Below are positions 7,521 to 15,583 of a stretch of 18,105 bases of DNA, one piece after another. The DNA is from Polynucleobacter sp. UBA962. Lineage in GTDB: Bacteria > Pseudomonadota > Gammaproteobacteria > Burkholderiales > Burkholderiaceae. The DNA lies in assembly GCA_002292975.1 (NCBI GenBank), contig DBCI01000062.1:1-18105 (forward strand). Direction: 5' to 3'. The stretch's first letter is position 1. Each line of letters begins with the position of its first letter. Under the pieces are notes generated by a model. That model had not been told where the DNA came from and searched no databases. It saw only the letters and a list, made by a program, of their open reading frames with translations. A program made the position numbers and the translations under genes.

Positions 7521-7948
7521 TGCAGCTCGTGTTGATCGTTTGGAAACTCAAAATCATCATCGTGTGAGCGGCTGGCATGTAAATGAGCAATCCGCCAACC
7601 CTTGCCATCTTGCATTAGAACTAAGGTAATGTTAATTAAAAAATCAGCCTCAATCTGCTTGGCTTCAAAGTAGACCGCCTCGGTAGAATCAAATACCGCA
7701 GCACCCATGGTGATGTGCTCAATACAAGCGATCGGTTCTAGATATAGAGGTTTATTTAACATCCGTTCGATCCCCGAGCGGATTTCAGCATGACCGCTGA
7801 GGCGATTTCCTTCAGGTAACACACAGGTGATCGAATCATCATCTAACCACAGTGCAAGGGCACCCTCGACATCCGCTTGGCGCAAGGTCTCACGCCATGC
7901 ATCCACAACGTCATCTGGGTTTTGAAAAAGTCTGGCAAAACGCGGCAT
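7517..7948 (-). CDS. NTF2-like (SnoaL/DUF4440-type) protein, function unknown
   Basis: A 143-residue protein with the layout of the NTF2-like fold. A helical start (NPDDVVDAWRETLRQADVEGALALW) leads into DDDSITCVLPEGNRLSGHAEI, the usual small-molecule pocket region. Strands ending GKGWRIAHLHASRSH follow, near the end of the fold. Relatives include ketosteroid isomerase-like and YybH-like proteins, many with no known substrate, and I cannot assign an activity. It begins 12 bases after the waaF stop on the same strand, so it is probably the last gene of the ilvE-waaF group. No signal peptide is visible. It ends tail to tail with the M48 protease gene, overlapping by four bases. Confidence 0.85.
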   Translation of the reverse strand: MPRFARLFQNPDDVVDAWRETLRQADVEGALALWLDDDSITCVLPEGNRLSGHAEIRSGIERMLNKPLYLEPIACIEHITMGAAVFDSTEAVYFEAKQIEADFLINITLVLMQDGKGWRIAHLHASRSHDDDFEFPNDQHELH

Positions 7949-7960
7949 AGGAATCTTTTA

Positions 7961-8986
7961 TTAATTGGCCTTCAGCATAGTGTAGACCTGCTCAGCCTCA
8001 ATTTTAGTTAAACAATCAAGATGTCCTAAGGGACAGATACGTTGGTAGCAGGGACTGCACGTTAGACCAAGCCATATCACCTTTGCTTGCTTGGATAAAG
8101 GGGGTGTATGTTTAGGGTTACTGGATCCAAAAAGGGCAATTTGCGGAACAGATAGGGCTGCTGCAATATGCATGAGACCGGAGTCATTGCTAATAACTTG
8201 GATGCTTTGCGCAATCACTGCCATTGCTTCTTCAAGATTAATCACTCCACACCAATTATGGATTCGCTCCATTGCCTTACTTTGGTCTTGGATTGCTTGG
8301 CCAAGCACATGATCTGCTTTGCTACCCAAAATAATAATCTGCGCGTTGGCATCGGCGTGCAATATTTTGGTGGCCAACTCAGCAAAGTGTGAGCTTGGCC
8401 AGCGCTTTGCGGGACCATACTCGGCACCAGGCGCAAAGACATAAAAGGGTTTGCTACCCAATCCTTCTAAACGTACTTTTACTCTCTTAATAGCCTGATC
8501 GGTAATTGAAAGTTTAGGCTGTAAGCTAGGACCTGAAGATGGCAAAGAAGTTTCTGTGGCTTTAAGAAGACGAACATAGTGCTCTACCATTGGTGTGCGT
8601 GCTTGACGCGATGGATTGGTGAGGGTGTGATTGATAAGACCAAAGCGTAGCTCACCACGATAGCCAATACGTACTGGGATACCAGCTAGCCATGGAATGA
8701 AAGCAGACTTTAAGCTATTCGGTAGAACAAATACTCTGTCAAACTGTTTTGCTTTAATTTGTTGGGCCACTGAGCGACGCAGACCCCATTGCAAAGCACC
8801 ATGCTGAAAATCAACCTCGATAATTTCTGTGACCTCACTACAGGCTCGATAGATAGGGGCGACCCAAGGTGTGCAAAGGACAGCAATGGATTGAGTGGGT
8901 TTAGTTTGTTTAAGCGTTGCGAGCAAAGGCTGCGACATCACAGCATCACCAATCCAATGGGGGGCGATGATGAGAGTACGTTGCAT
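7961..8986 (-). CDS. waaF: ADP-heptose:LPS heptosyltransferase II
   Basis: WaaF (RfaF) adds the second L-glycero-D-manno-heptose to the lipopolysaccharide inner core on the cytoplasmic face of the inner membrane, using ADP-heptose. The 341-residue protein has both halves of a glycosyltransferase family 9 fold. The start TLIIAPHWIGDAVMSQPLL is characteristic of WaaF. The C-terminal half has APGAEYGPAKRWP and the nucleotide-sugar site SNDSGLMHIAAALSVPQIALFGSSNP. The ATG (complement 8984-8986) follows directly after a terminator hairpin whose 3' arm contains the only Shine-Dalgarno-like sequence (GAGGG, eight bases before the ATG). It is likely expressed by readthrough from ilvE and the zinc-finger gene, or from a promoter inside them. 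Confidence 0.95.
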   Translation of the reverse strand: MQRTLIIAPHWIGDAVMSQPLLATLKQTKPTQSIAVLCTPWVAPIYRACSEVTEIIEVDFQHGALQWGLRRSVAQQIKAKQFDRVFVLPNSLKSAFIPWLAGIPVRIGYRGELRFGLINHTLTNPSRQARTPMVEHYVRLLKATETSLPSSGPSLQPKLSITDQAIKRVKVRLEGLGSKPFYVFAPGAEYGPAKRWPSSHFAELATKILHADANAQIIILGSKADHVLGQAIQDQSKAMERIHNWCGVINLEEAMAVIAQSIQVISNDSGLMHIAAALSVPQIALFGSSNPKHTPPLSKQAKVIWLGLTCSPCYQRICPLGHLDCLTKIEAEQVYTMLKAN

Positions 8987-9010
8987 AGAAAAAGCCCTCT
9001 TTGGAGGGCT
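8987..9010 (-). terminator. Rho-independent terminator or attenuator just before waaF
   Basis: Read on the minus strand: AGCCCTC (9010-9004), loop CAAA, GAGGGCT (8999-8993), then TTTTTCT (8993-8987) directly before the waaF ATG. The 7-bp GC-rich stem with its U-tract is a textbook terminator. It begins four bases after the zinc-finger gene stop codon, so a ribosome at that stop would cover the 5' arm. The 3' arm holds the waaF ribosome-binding sequence. Confidence 0.75.
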
Positions 9011-9014
9011 GCAA

Positions 9015-9212
9015 TTAATGGCCGTGAGGCTCAGTGCCAGGGATCAGTCGGTACACCGTACCGCAATATGGGCAACGCACTTCGCCGGTTTCTAGAATAT
9101 CTAGAAAAACGCGTGGGTGATAGTTCCAAGAGGGGGTATCTTTGGTGGGGCAATGCAATGGCAAATCCTTGCCATGAACCATCACTGCATTAACTTCATT
9201 TAGCGCACTCAT
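9015..9212 (-). CDS. Small zinc-finger protein (zf-CHCC, NDUFS6-like)
   Basis: This 65-residue protein has the CHCC zinc-binding pattern C21, H32, C47 and C50 within LHCPTKDTPSWNYHPRVFLDI and GEVRCPYCGTVYRL. It is the bacterial form of the domain found in NDUFS6, an accessory subunit of mitochondrial complex I. The bacterial function is not established to my knowledge; a role with respiratory complex I is only suggested by homology. The start lies six bases after the ilvE stop with no Shine-Dalgarno sequence, so translation is probably coupled to ilvE. A terminator follows its stop codon. The ilvE-zinc finger-waaF order is, as I recall, common in Burkholderiales. Confidence 0.9.
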   Translation of the reverse strand: MSALNEVNAVMVHGKDLPLHCPTKDTPSWNYHPRVFLDILETGEVRCPYCGTVYRLIPGTEPHGH

Positions 9213-9218
9213 TATTAT

Positions 9219-10139
9219 TTAGATAGGGCTTAACCATGCACGGTAACGGTCATTTCTGCCATATACAGTATCGAAGAACACCTCTTGAATTTGCTGAGTA
9301 ATCGGGCCGCGCTTACCATCGCCAATGGTGCGATCATCGAGCTCACGAATGGGGGTCACTTCGGCAGCGGTTCCTGTAAAGAAGGCTTCATCTGCTGAAT
9401 ACACCTCGTCTCGGGTAATGCGTTTCTCACGAACTTCGAAGCCCAAGTCCTTCGCAATTTGGATAATCGAATCACGGGTAATGCCATCGAGACACGATGC
9501 AAGGTCAGGAGTAAAAACAATGCCATTGCGAACCATAAACATATTTTCACCAGAACCCTCGGATACATATCCCTCGGTATCCAAGAGTAGTGCCTCATCA
9601 TATCCATTAGCAGCAACTTCTTGATGCGCAAGAATAGAGTTAATGTAATACCCCGAAGCCTTTGCTCTTACTAAAGAAGAGTTAACAAAATGCCGAGTAA
9701 AGGAGGAGGTCTTGACTCGGATCCCTTTATTGAGACCGTCTTCACCTAAATAAGCACCCCATTCCCAAGCGGCAATAGCCGTGTGAACCGAGTTACCGGT
9801 TGGCGAGATACCCAGTTTTTGCGAGCCGATGAAAATAATGGGGCGAATATAGCAAGAGGCTAATTTGTTATCACGTACAACCTGAGTAATCGCTTGGGTA
9901 ATCTGTTCTTCGGTGTAGGGAATTTTCATCTGAAAAATTTTCAGACCATTAAAGAGACGCTTGACGTGCTCCTTTAAACGAAAGATGGCAGTGCCATTTT
10001 GTGTTTTATACGCACGTATCCCTTCAAATACGCCCATGCCGTAGTGCAGGCTATGGGTTAGAACGTGAACATTGGCATCTCTCCAGGGGACGAGTTTGCC
10101 ATCAAACCAAATAACTCCATCGCGGTCAGACATCGACAT
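9219..10139 (-). CDS. ilvE: Branched-chain amino acid aminotransferase
   Basis: IlvE is a PLP-dependent fold-IV aminotransferase that carries out the last step of valine, leucine and isoleucine synthesis and the first step of their breakdown. With the start at 10139 the protein has 306 residues, close to the 309 of E. coli IlvE. The PLP lysine is K160 (VRAKASGYY). The family signature EALLLDTEGYVSEGSGENMF is at 182-201, and the phosphate-binding FFTGTAAEVTPI is at 253-264. The frame stays open to 10199, but AAAGGTG six bases upstream of 10139 and the conserved start (MSMSDRDGVIWFDG) argue for the shorter form. It leads the minus-strand group with the zinc-finger gene and waaF, and diverges from the branched-chain exporter genes azlCD. 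Confidence 0.97.
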   Translation of the reverse strand: MSMSDRDGVIWFDGKLVPWRDANVHVLTHSLHYGMGVFEGIRAYKTQNGTAIFRLKEHVKRLFNGLKIFQMKIPYTEEQITQAITQVVRDNKLASCYIRPIIFIGSQKLGISPTGNSVHTAIAAWEWGAYLGEDGLNKGIRVKTSSFTRHFVNSSLVRAKASGYYINSILAHQEVAANGYDEALLLDTEGYVSEGSGENMFMVRNGIVFTPDLASCLDGITRDSIIQIAKDLGFEVREKRITRDEVYSADEAFFTGTAAEVTPIRELDDRTIGDGKRGPITQQIQEVFFDTVYGRNDRYRAWLSPI

Positions 10140-10271
10140 CTTAAGCACCTTTATATTGTGGGTAGGCTTAGCTAGCGCTAGAACACAGGCATTAGCCACT
10201 AAAAGCCTTATTGTAGAGCAGAGAAATGGTCAGGGCGGGCTTTGAAACTACCAAGCTAAAACGGGGGTTTC

Positions 10272-10277
10272 TATAAT
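10272..10277 (+). promoter_or_regulatory. Consensus -10 element just before azlC
   Basis: A perfect TATAAT lies only 12 bases upstream of the azlC ATG, so RNA would start about four to six bases before the start codon. No -35 is found at normal spacing: a TTGAAA at 10242-10247 is 24 bases away. No Shine-Dalgarno sequence is present. The 150-base region 10140-10289 must also hold the ilvE promoter, which I cannot place, and contains the perfect palindrome CTAGCGCTAG (10172-10181). Confidence 0.5.
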
Positions 10278-10289
10278 GGGTCTCTATCT

Positions 10290-11051
10290 ATGCGCTCTGA
10301 CCTAACCCATTCTAAAATCCCCTACTGGGGGTGGACACCTCTGCAACAGCAGGCCTGGCGCGATGGATTAAAAACGATGTCGACTTCCGCAGTGACCATA
10401 TTTACTTGGGCTGTAGTTACGGGGTTGGCGATGGGCAAATCCCCATTGAGTACTGAGCAGGCCTTGGCAATGAGCCTTTGTGTATTTGCAGGTACAGCTC
10501 AGTTAGCAGCCTTGCCCTTGCTGGCGAGCGGGTTCTCGATTGGGACGATTTTAGTAACAGCCTTGGTGGTTAATCTGCGCTTCATTATTTTTAGTATTGG
10601 AGTTCAGGCCCACTTTTCTCATTTACCGTACTGGAGAAGGGTGATATTGGGTTATTTCACGGCAGACTTCGGTTATCTCATGTTCACGAGTCGCTTTACG
10701 GAAGTGCAGAGCGCTCAGGAGAAAAAGGCTGACGGCTTTTACCGTAGCTACTTTATGTATGGTCTGGCAACTGGAAATTGGACTATTTGGCAATCAGGTT
10801 CGATCCTTGGCATTTTGTTTGCCAGCCAAATCCCTGATAGTTGGGGATTGGAGTTTGCCGGTACGCTGGCATTAATTGCAGTAATAGTTCCCATGCTAGA
10901 TCACCGAGCCGCTCGTTGGGCCGCCGGGGCTGCTGCAATCGTTGCGGTATTAGCGTTTGCATTGCCACTAAAGCTTAATCTCACCTTAGCAATTATTGCG
11001 GCGATTATGGTCGGAATCCTTGCGGATCGATCTCCGCGGAGGCCGAGATGA
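10290..11051 (+). CDS. azlC: Branched-chain amino acid exporter, large subunit AzlC
   Basis: AzlC is the larger membrane subunit of the AzlCD (LIV-E type, BrnFE-like) exporter, which expels isoleucine, leucine, valine and related compounds. The 253-residue protein starts with a short cytoplasmic stretch ending WRDGLKTM, then has several hydrophobic helices. Family landmarks are the small-residue-rich segment ALAMSLCVFAGTAQLAALPLL and LRFIIFSIGVQAHF. The ATG at 10290 has no ribosome-binding sequence and a very short predicted leader. The next in-frame ATG (residue 30) would remove conserved sequence, so the first is preferred. It overlaps azlD by four bases (ATGA). Divergent ilvE supports a branched-chain amino acid substrate. 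Confidence 0.93.
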   Translation: MRSDLTHSKIPYWGWTPLQQQAWRDGLKTMSTSAVTIFTWAVVTGLAMGKSPLSTEQALAMSLCVFAGTAQLAALPLLASGFSIGTILVTALVVNLRFIIFSIGVQAHFSHLPYWRRVILGYFTADFGYLMFTSRFTEVQSAQEKKADGFYRSYFMYGLATGNWTIWQSGSILGILFASQIPDSWGLEFAGTLALIAVIVPMLDHRAARWAAGAAAIVAVLAFALPLKLNLTLAIIAAIMVGILADRSPRRPR

Positions 11052-11395
11052 GACCTGATTCATTAGGCACATTAGAGATCGCCTTTTTAATAATGGGTAT
11101 GGCCATCATTACTGCCCTAACCCGCTCCTTTTTTGTATTTTTAGGTGATCGAGTTAAGGTTCCTGAGCTCGTATTGCGGGCGATTCGCTACGCACCTTTA
11201 GCAGCGATTGTTGGCATTTTGGCCCCTGAGCTCTTATTGCCCCCTGGGGCCCTTGCGCTTAATGAGTTAGATTGGAAATTACCGAATATCTGGGGTGGCA
11301 TCGCTGCTTTTGGGGTGTATTTTTGGACCCGTAAGATGTTACCGACACTATTGGTCGGAATGGCCGTATTTAGCTTAGTCCGCCACTGGCTCTAA
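11048..11395 (+). CDS. azlD: Branched-chain amino acid exporter, small subunit AzlD
   Basis: AzlD is the small membrane partner of AzlC. The protein has 115 residues and about four hydrophobic segments: FLIMGMAIITALTRSFFVFLG, YAPLAAIVGILAPELLL, NIWGGIAAFGVYFW and LPTLLVGMAVFSLV. The family-typical ALTRSFFVFL and the RAIRYAPLAAI stretch support the call. The start codon overlaps the azlC stop (ATGA at 11048-11051), a typical coupling of two subunits. No terminator is visible in the 42 bases before pgk, so readthrough into pgk is possible. Confidence 0.93.
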   Translation: MRPDSLGTLEIAFLIMGMAIITALTRSFFVFLGDRVKVPELVLRAIRYAPLAAIVGILAPELLLPPGALALNELDWKLPNIWGGIAAFGVYFWTRKMLPTLLVGMAVFSLVRHWL

Positions 11396-11437
11396 AATAG
11401 CTGTCTATACCCCATCCTAGACCAATAACCCGTTTCT

Positions 11438-12649
11438 ATGCCTATTCCGCTTCTGAAAGTTAAACGCTTAAATGAGCTTGCTGCTTCTGGTCAGCTAAAG
11501 GGAAAACGTGTTTTTATTCGTGCTGATTTGAATGTGCCTCAAGACGAGGCAGGCAATATTACAGAAGATACGCGGATACGAGCCTCAATCCCTGCAATTC
11601 AGATGTGCTTGGATGCGGGTGCCGCGGTAATGGTGACCTCTCATCTCGGCAGGCCGACTGAGGGGGCCTTTCATCCAGAAGACAGCTTGGCACCGATTGC
11701 ACATCGTATTGCTGAGCTACTCAATCGAAAAGTTGCTTTAATTAGTAATTGGGTGGATGGAGGCTTTGAGCTTGCTATTGGCGATGTTGTCTTATTAGAA
11801 AATTGCCGAGTCAATGTGGGTGAAAAGAAAAATACCGATGCGTTGGCTAAAAAAATGGCTGCACTGTGCGATGTGTATGTCAATGATGCATTTGGGACTG
11901 CTCATCGTGCAGAAGCAACGACTCATGGTATTGCGCGCTTTGCAAAAGTAGCCTGTGCAGGCCCATTGATGGCCGCCGAGTTAGATGCTCTAAGCCGTGC
12001 TTTGGCAGAACCAAAACGCCCCTTGGTTGCCATTGTGGCTGGGTCTAAGGTCTCTACTAAGTTGACAATATTGAAATCATTGGCTGAAAAAGTGGATGAG
12101 TTGATTGTGGGTGGCGGAATTGCCAATACCTTTTTATTAGCCAAGGGGCTATCCATTGGGAAATCCTTAGCAGAGCCAGATTTAGTTAACGAAGCAAAAG
12201 AAATTATTGCGTTAATGGAAAAGCGCGGCGCGCGCGTACCCATTCCCGAAGATGTAGTGGTGGCCAATGAACTTTCTCCTTTGGCGCGGGCCAATCGAGT
12301 ACCGGTTGACGAAGTGGCTCCAGATGACATGATTTTGGATGTGGGGCCGAAGACCGCCGCAAAATTATCGATGATGCTGGCTCATGCTGGAACGATTGTT
12401 TGGAATGGCCCTTTAGGAGTTTTTGAGATTGATCAATTTGGTGGTGGTACCAAAATGATTGCAGCGGCAATTGCGCATTCACCCGCGTTTTCAATTGCGG
12501 GTGGGGGTGATACTTTGGCGGCGATTGCGAAGTACGGTATTGAGAATCAAGTAGATTACATTTCAACTGGTGGAGGCGCTTTCCTTGAATTCCTCGAGGG
12601 CAAGACCTTACCCGCATTTGCCGTGCTTGCAGAGCGCGCGAAGGATTAA
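11438..12649 (+). CDS. pgk: Phosphoglycerate kinase
   Basis: Pgk transfers the acyl phosphate of 1,3-bisphosphoglycerate to ADP, giving 3-phosphoglycerate and ATP. The 403-residue protein has the substrate-binding N-terminal domain, with [11 protein letters not shown] and [10 protein letters not shown]. The nucleotide-binding C-terminal domain has [22 protein letters not shown], and GGGDTLAAI followed by [13 protein letters not shown]. The start at 11438 has no purine-rich Shine-Dalgarno sequence (upstream bases ACCCGTTTCT), and no better in-frame start is close. Only two bases separate it from pyk, so the two glycolytic kinases form an operon. Confidence 0.98.
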   Translation: MPIPLLKVKRLNELAASGQLKGKRVFIRADLNVPQDEAGNITEDTRIRASIPAIQMCLDAGAAVMVTSHLGRPTEGAFHPEDSLAPIAHRIAELLNRKVALISNWVDGGFELAIGDVVLLENCRVNVGEKKNTDALAKKMAALCDVYVNDAFGTAHRAEATTHGIARFAKVACAGPLMAAELDALSRALAEPKRPLVAIVAGSKVSTKLTILKSLAEKVDELIVGGGIANTFLLAKGLSIGKSLAEPDLVNEAKEIIALMEKRGARVPIPEDVVVANELSPLARANRVPVDEVAPDDMILDVGPKTAAKLSMMLAHAGTIVWNGPLGVFEIDQFGGGTKMIAAAIAHSPAFSIAGGGDTLAAIAKYGIENQVDYISTGGGAFLEFLEGKTLPAFAVLAERAKD

Positions 12650-12651
12650 TC

Positions 12652-14088
12652 ATGCAACGAGCAACAAAAATTATTGCAACTTTGGGCCCCGCCTCCGAGA
12701 AACCCGAGGTCTTGCGCGACATGATCCGTGCCGGACTCAATGTGGTGCGCCTGAATTTCTCGCACGGTACAGTTGCTGATCATCGTGCGCGCTATGATTT
12801 GGTGCGCCAAATTTCAAAAGAAGTTGGTCAAGAGGTCGGCATCATGGCCGACTTACAGGGGCCAAAAATTCGGGTAGGTAAATTTACCGACGGCAAAGTT
12901 GTTTTAAAAGATGGCGCCCCATTTATATTAGATATCGCTTGCGAACTGGGTAATCAAGATCGTGTTGGTTTGGATTACAAAGATTTACCCAGGGACGTCA
13001 GACCTGGAGATCGATTGTTGCTCAATGATGGCTTGATTGTTTTGATCGTTGAGAAGGTGGTGGGTGGCGAGATATATACCAAGGTCGAGACCGGTGGACC
13101 TTTGTCAAATAACAAAGGAATTAATCGAGCCGGTGGTGGATTAACGGCCCCAGCGCTCACGGAAAAAGACATTCAGGATATGGATGCCGCGATCTCCATG
13201 GGCGTTGATTTTTTGGCAATTAGCTTTCCAAAGGATGGAGCTGATATGACCTATGCCCGTAAGCTTGCAGATGCCGCCAGTGTCAAGCATGGTAAGGGTA
13301 AGGCACGTTTAATCGCCAAGGTTGAGCGAGCCGAAGCGATTGCACCAGGAGCTCTCGAAAGTATCATCGCCGAGAGTGATGGGATTATGGTGGCCCGCGG
13401 TGATTTGGCCATTGAGGTCGGCAATCCAGCGGTACCGGCTCTTCAAAAACGGATGATTCGTTTGGCATTAGAGGCAGATAAGTTCACGATTACCGCCACT
13501 CAAATGATGGAGTCCATGATTAATGCTCCAGTGCCAACCCGCGCCGAGGTAAGTGATGTGGCAAATGCGGTATTGGATGGAACTGATGCAGTGATGCTTT
13601 CAGCAGAGTCTGCGACGGGACAATTTCCAGTCAAAACTATTGAGGCAATGGCAGCAATTTGTATCGAAGCTGAGAAATCCGAAGTTGTGAACCTCGATAC
13701 TGATTTCTTGGATCAACGGTTTAAGCGAATTGACCAAGCGATTGCCTTGGGGGCTTTATTTACCGCACATCATTTAAATGCAACCGCGATTGCAGCCCTA
13801 ACCGATTCAGGCTCAACCCCGATTTGGATGAGTCGTCACAATATTCGCGTCCCAATCTTTGCACTAACCAGTCGAATTGAAACCCAGCGTGCTTTAAGTA
13901 CCTATCGCAATGTCAGACCCTTTAGCATTGAAGCAGGGGTTGATCGCGAATCGGCTTTGTTAGGGGTTGAGAAACGCTTAAAAGAATTAGGAGTTGCAAA
14001 ATCAGGTGACACCATTGTGATCACTATTGGTGAACCCATGGATCAAGCGGGTGGAACCAATACATTAAAGATTGTAAAAGTTCGCTAG
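12652..14088 (+). CDS. pyk: Pyruvate kinase
   Basis: Pyruvate kinase converts phosphoenolpyruvate and ADP to pyruvate and ATP. The 478-residue protein opens with [13 protein letters not shown] and [14 protein letters not shown]. The metal- and phosphate-binding core includes [12 protein letters not shown], the catalytic-lysine segment [13 protein letters not shown], and [13 protein letters not shown]. The block [24 protein letters not shown] and [15 protein letters not shown] is diagnostic. The C-terminal allosteric domain is present. The Shine-Dalgarno AAGGA (12641-12645) lies within the last codons of pgk. Two bases separate its stop from the purC start, so glycolysis and purine genes may share a transcript. 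Confidence 0.98.
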   Translation: MQRATKIIATLGPASEKPEVLRDMIRAGLNVVRLNFSHGTVADHRARYDLVRQISKEVGQEVGIMADLQGPKIRVGKFTDGKVVLKDGAPFILDIACELGNQDRVGLDYKDLPRDVRPGDRLLLNDGLIVLIVEKVVGGEIYTKVETGGPLSNNKGINRAGGGLTAPALTEKDIQDMDAAISMGVDFLAISFPKDGADMTYARKLADAASVKHGKGKARLIAKVERAEAIAPGALESIIAESDGIMVARGDLAIEVGNPAVPALQKRMIRLALEADKFTITATQMMESMINAPVPTRAEVSDVANAVLDGTDAVMLSAESATGQFPVKTIEAMAAICIEAEKSEVVNLDTDFLDQRFKRIDQAIALGALFTAHHLNATAIAALTDSGSTPIWMSRHNIRVPIFALTSRIETQRALSTYRNVRPFSIEAGVDRESALLGVEKRLKELGVAKSGDTIVITIGEPMDQAGGTNTLKIVKVR

Positions 14089-14090
14089 TC

Positions 14091-14984
14091 ATGAACGCGT
14101 TGCACAGCACCTCAATTCGTTCTTTACCCTTGATCTCTAAGGGCAAGGTGCGCGATGTCTATGCTGTTGGCGATGATTGCCTACTAATGATTACCACGGA
14201 CCGTATTTCAGCATTCGATGTGATCATGCAAGAAGCAATTCCTGAAAAGGGAATGGTTCTAAATCAAATGAGTAACTTTTGGTTTGCTCATTTGGCTCAT
14301 GTCATCCCCAATCATTTGACAGGAATTGATCCAAGTACTGTAGTGGCTTCCAATGAGATCGATCAGGTCAAGGGCAGGGCTGTTGTCGCAAAGCGCCTCA
14401 AACCTATTCTTGTTGAGGCGGTGATTCGTGGGTATCTTGCGGGGAGTGGCTGGAAGGATTATCAAGAAACTGGTGCTGTATGTGGAATTGTTTTACCAGC
14501 TGGTATGCAAAATGCCCAAGTTTTGGCAGAGCCTATTTTTACTCCGGCAGCAAAAGCTGAAATGGGTCAGCATGATGAAAATATCTCATACGCGGAAGTA
14601 GAAAAACGAATTGGTTCGGAGCTTGCCAAGAAAATAAGAGAGACGAGTATTCGTTTATATCGTGAGGCTGCTCAATATGCTTTAGAAAAGGGCATCATCA
14701 TTGCTGATACTAAGTTTGAATTTGGTTTGGATGAAAAAGGGCAGTTGGTTCTCATGGATGAAATTCTTACTGCGGATTCTTCGCGCTTTTGGCCTGCCGC
14801 AACATATCAAGTTGGAGCAAACCCGCCATCCTTTGATAAACAATTTTTGCGTGATTGGTTAGAATCCGTGCGGGTAGATGGCAAGCCGTGGGAAAAAACG
14901 CCCCCCGCACCTCATTTGCCGCCTGAAATTATCAACAAAACTGCTGAAAAATATCGCGACGCATTACATAGGCTGACCCAATAG
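14091..14984 (+). CDS. purC: SAICAR synthetase (PurC)
   Basis: PurC joins aspartate to CAIR with ATP, giving SAICAR in purine synthesis. The 297-residue form is longer than the E. coli enzyme (about 237) and resembles the long type seen in betaproteobacteria and yeast. Landmarks are the ATP-binding [35 protein letters not shown], the conserved [27 protein letters not shown], and the metal-binding [14 protein letters not shown]. The ATG is two bases after the pyk stop with only a weak ribosome-binding sequence, so coupling is likely. purE follows after 64 bases with its own promoter candidate. Confidence 0.98.
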   Translation: MNALHSTSIRSLPLISKGKVRDVYAVGDDCLLMITTDRISAFDVIMQEAIPEKGMVLNQMSNFWFAHLAHVIPNHLTGIDPSTVVASNEIDQVKGRAVVAKRLKPILVEAVIRGYLAGSGWKDYQETGAVCGIVLPAGMQNAQVLAEPIFTPAAKAEMGQHDENISYAEVEKRIGSELAKKIRETSIRLYREAAQYALEKGIIIADTKFEFGLDEKGQLVLMDEILTADSSRFWPAATYQVGANPPSFDKQFLRDWLESVRVDGKPWEKTPPAPHLPPEIINKTAEKYRDALHRLTQ

Positions 14985-15011
14985 CGCACATGACGCTAGG
15001 AATGCAAAGAC

Positions 15012-15020
15012 TGCGATAAT
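15012..15020 (+). promoter_or_regulatory. Putative extended -10 promoter of purE
   Basis: TGCGATAAT fits an extended -10 (TG-N-TATAAT, one mismatch), placed so that RNA would start near 15027, about 22 bases before the purE ATG. The -35 is poor (ATGACG at 14990-14995, 19-base spacing). A Shine-Dalgarno GGAGAG (15040-15045) follows. Confidence 0.42.
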
Positions 15021-15048
15021 AGAATTTTCAAGCCCCCTTGGAGAGTCA

Positions 15049-15537
15049 ATGGCCAATCAGGTTCTGGTAGGAGTTGTGATGGGATCGAATTCCGATTGGG
15101 ATACGATGCAACACGCTGTTCAGATACTGGAGCAGTTTGACATACCCTATGAAAAGCAGGTTTTATCTGCGCATCGTATGCCCGATGATATGTTCACCTA
15201 TGCTGAGCAGGCAGAACCTCGGGGGCTAAAGGCAATCATTGCTGGCGCAGGTGGTGCAGCTCATCTGCCAGGCATGCTGGCATCGAAGACAATTGTGCCT
15301 ATTTGGGGCGTTCCGGTTCCCAGTAAATATTTACGTGGCGAGGACTCCTTGTACTCGATTGTGCAAATGCCAAAGGGGGTACCAGTTGCTAGTTTTGCTA
15401 TTGGAGAAGCTGGTGCTGCAAATGCGGCTTTGCATATTGTTGCCATGTTTGCAAGTGCTGATAAAAATTTGGCAAAACGATTACATGATTACCGGGCAAA
15501 GCAAACTCAAGCTGCACAAGCAATGCAACTGCCCTAA
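15049..15537 (+). CDS. purE: N5-carboxyaminoimidazole ribonucleotide mutase (PurE)
   Basis: PurE moves the carboxyl group of N5-CAIR to carbon 4, giving CAIR. At 162 residues it is a class I (bacterial) PurE. Landmarks are the start VGVVMGSNSDWDTM, the catalytic-histidine segment VLSAHRMPDDMF, the glycine-rich IIAGAGGAAHLPGM, and GVPVPSKYLRGEDSLYSIVQMP. GGAGAG (15040-15045) is a good ribosome-binding site for the ATG at 15049. It works directly with PurK, encoded 46 bases downstream, which makes its unstable substrate. Both act just before PurC, whose gene precedes this one. Confidence 0.98.
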   Translation: MANQVLVGVVMGSNSDWDTMQHAVQILEQFDIPYEKQVLSAHRMPDDMFTYAEQAEPRGLKAIIAGAGGAAHLPGMLASKTIVPIWGVPVPSKYLRGEDSLYSIVQMPKGVPVASFAIGEAGAANAALHIVAMFASADKNLAKRLHDYRAKQTQAAQAMQLP

Positions 15538-15583
15538 ACGGGAAAGTAGCCCATACTCACTATGCGAAGTCTGAAAGCTCTGT

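Noticed and set aside
7500..7530. Terminator between the M48 protease gene and the NTF2-like gene
   Set aside because: Only a 5-bp ACGAG/CTCGT match with a 20-base loop and no T-tract; too weak to call.
8789..9193. Plus-strand open frame of 134 codons opposite waaF and the zinc-finger gene
   Set aside because: Both opposite genes are clearly real. The frame crosses their junction and the terminator and has no recognisable motif.
10140..10199. N-terminal extension of ilvE by 20 residues
   Set aside because: The conserved start MSMSDRDGVIWFDG and the AAAGGTG ribosome-binding sequence support the start at 10139.
12204..12740. Antisense open frame of 178 codons across the pgk-pyk junction
   Set aside because: It lies wholly opposite two certain genes, has no recognisable domain and low-complexity composition, and looks like a by-product of codon bias.
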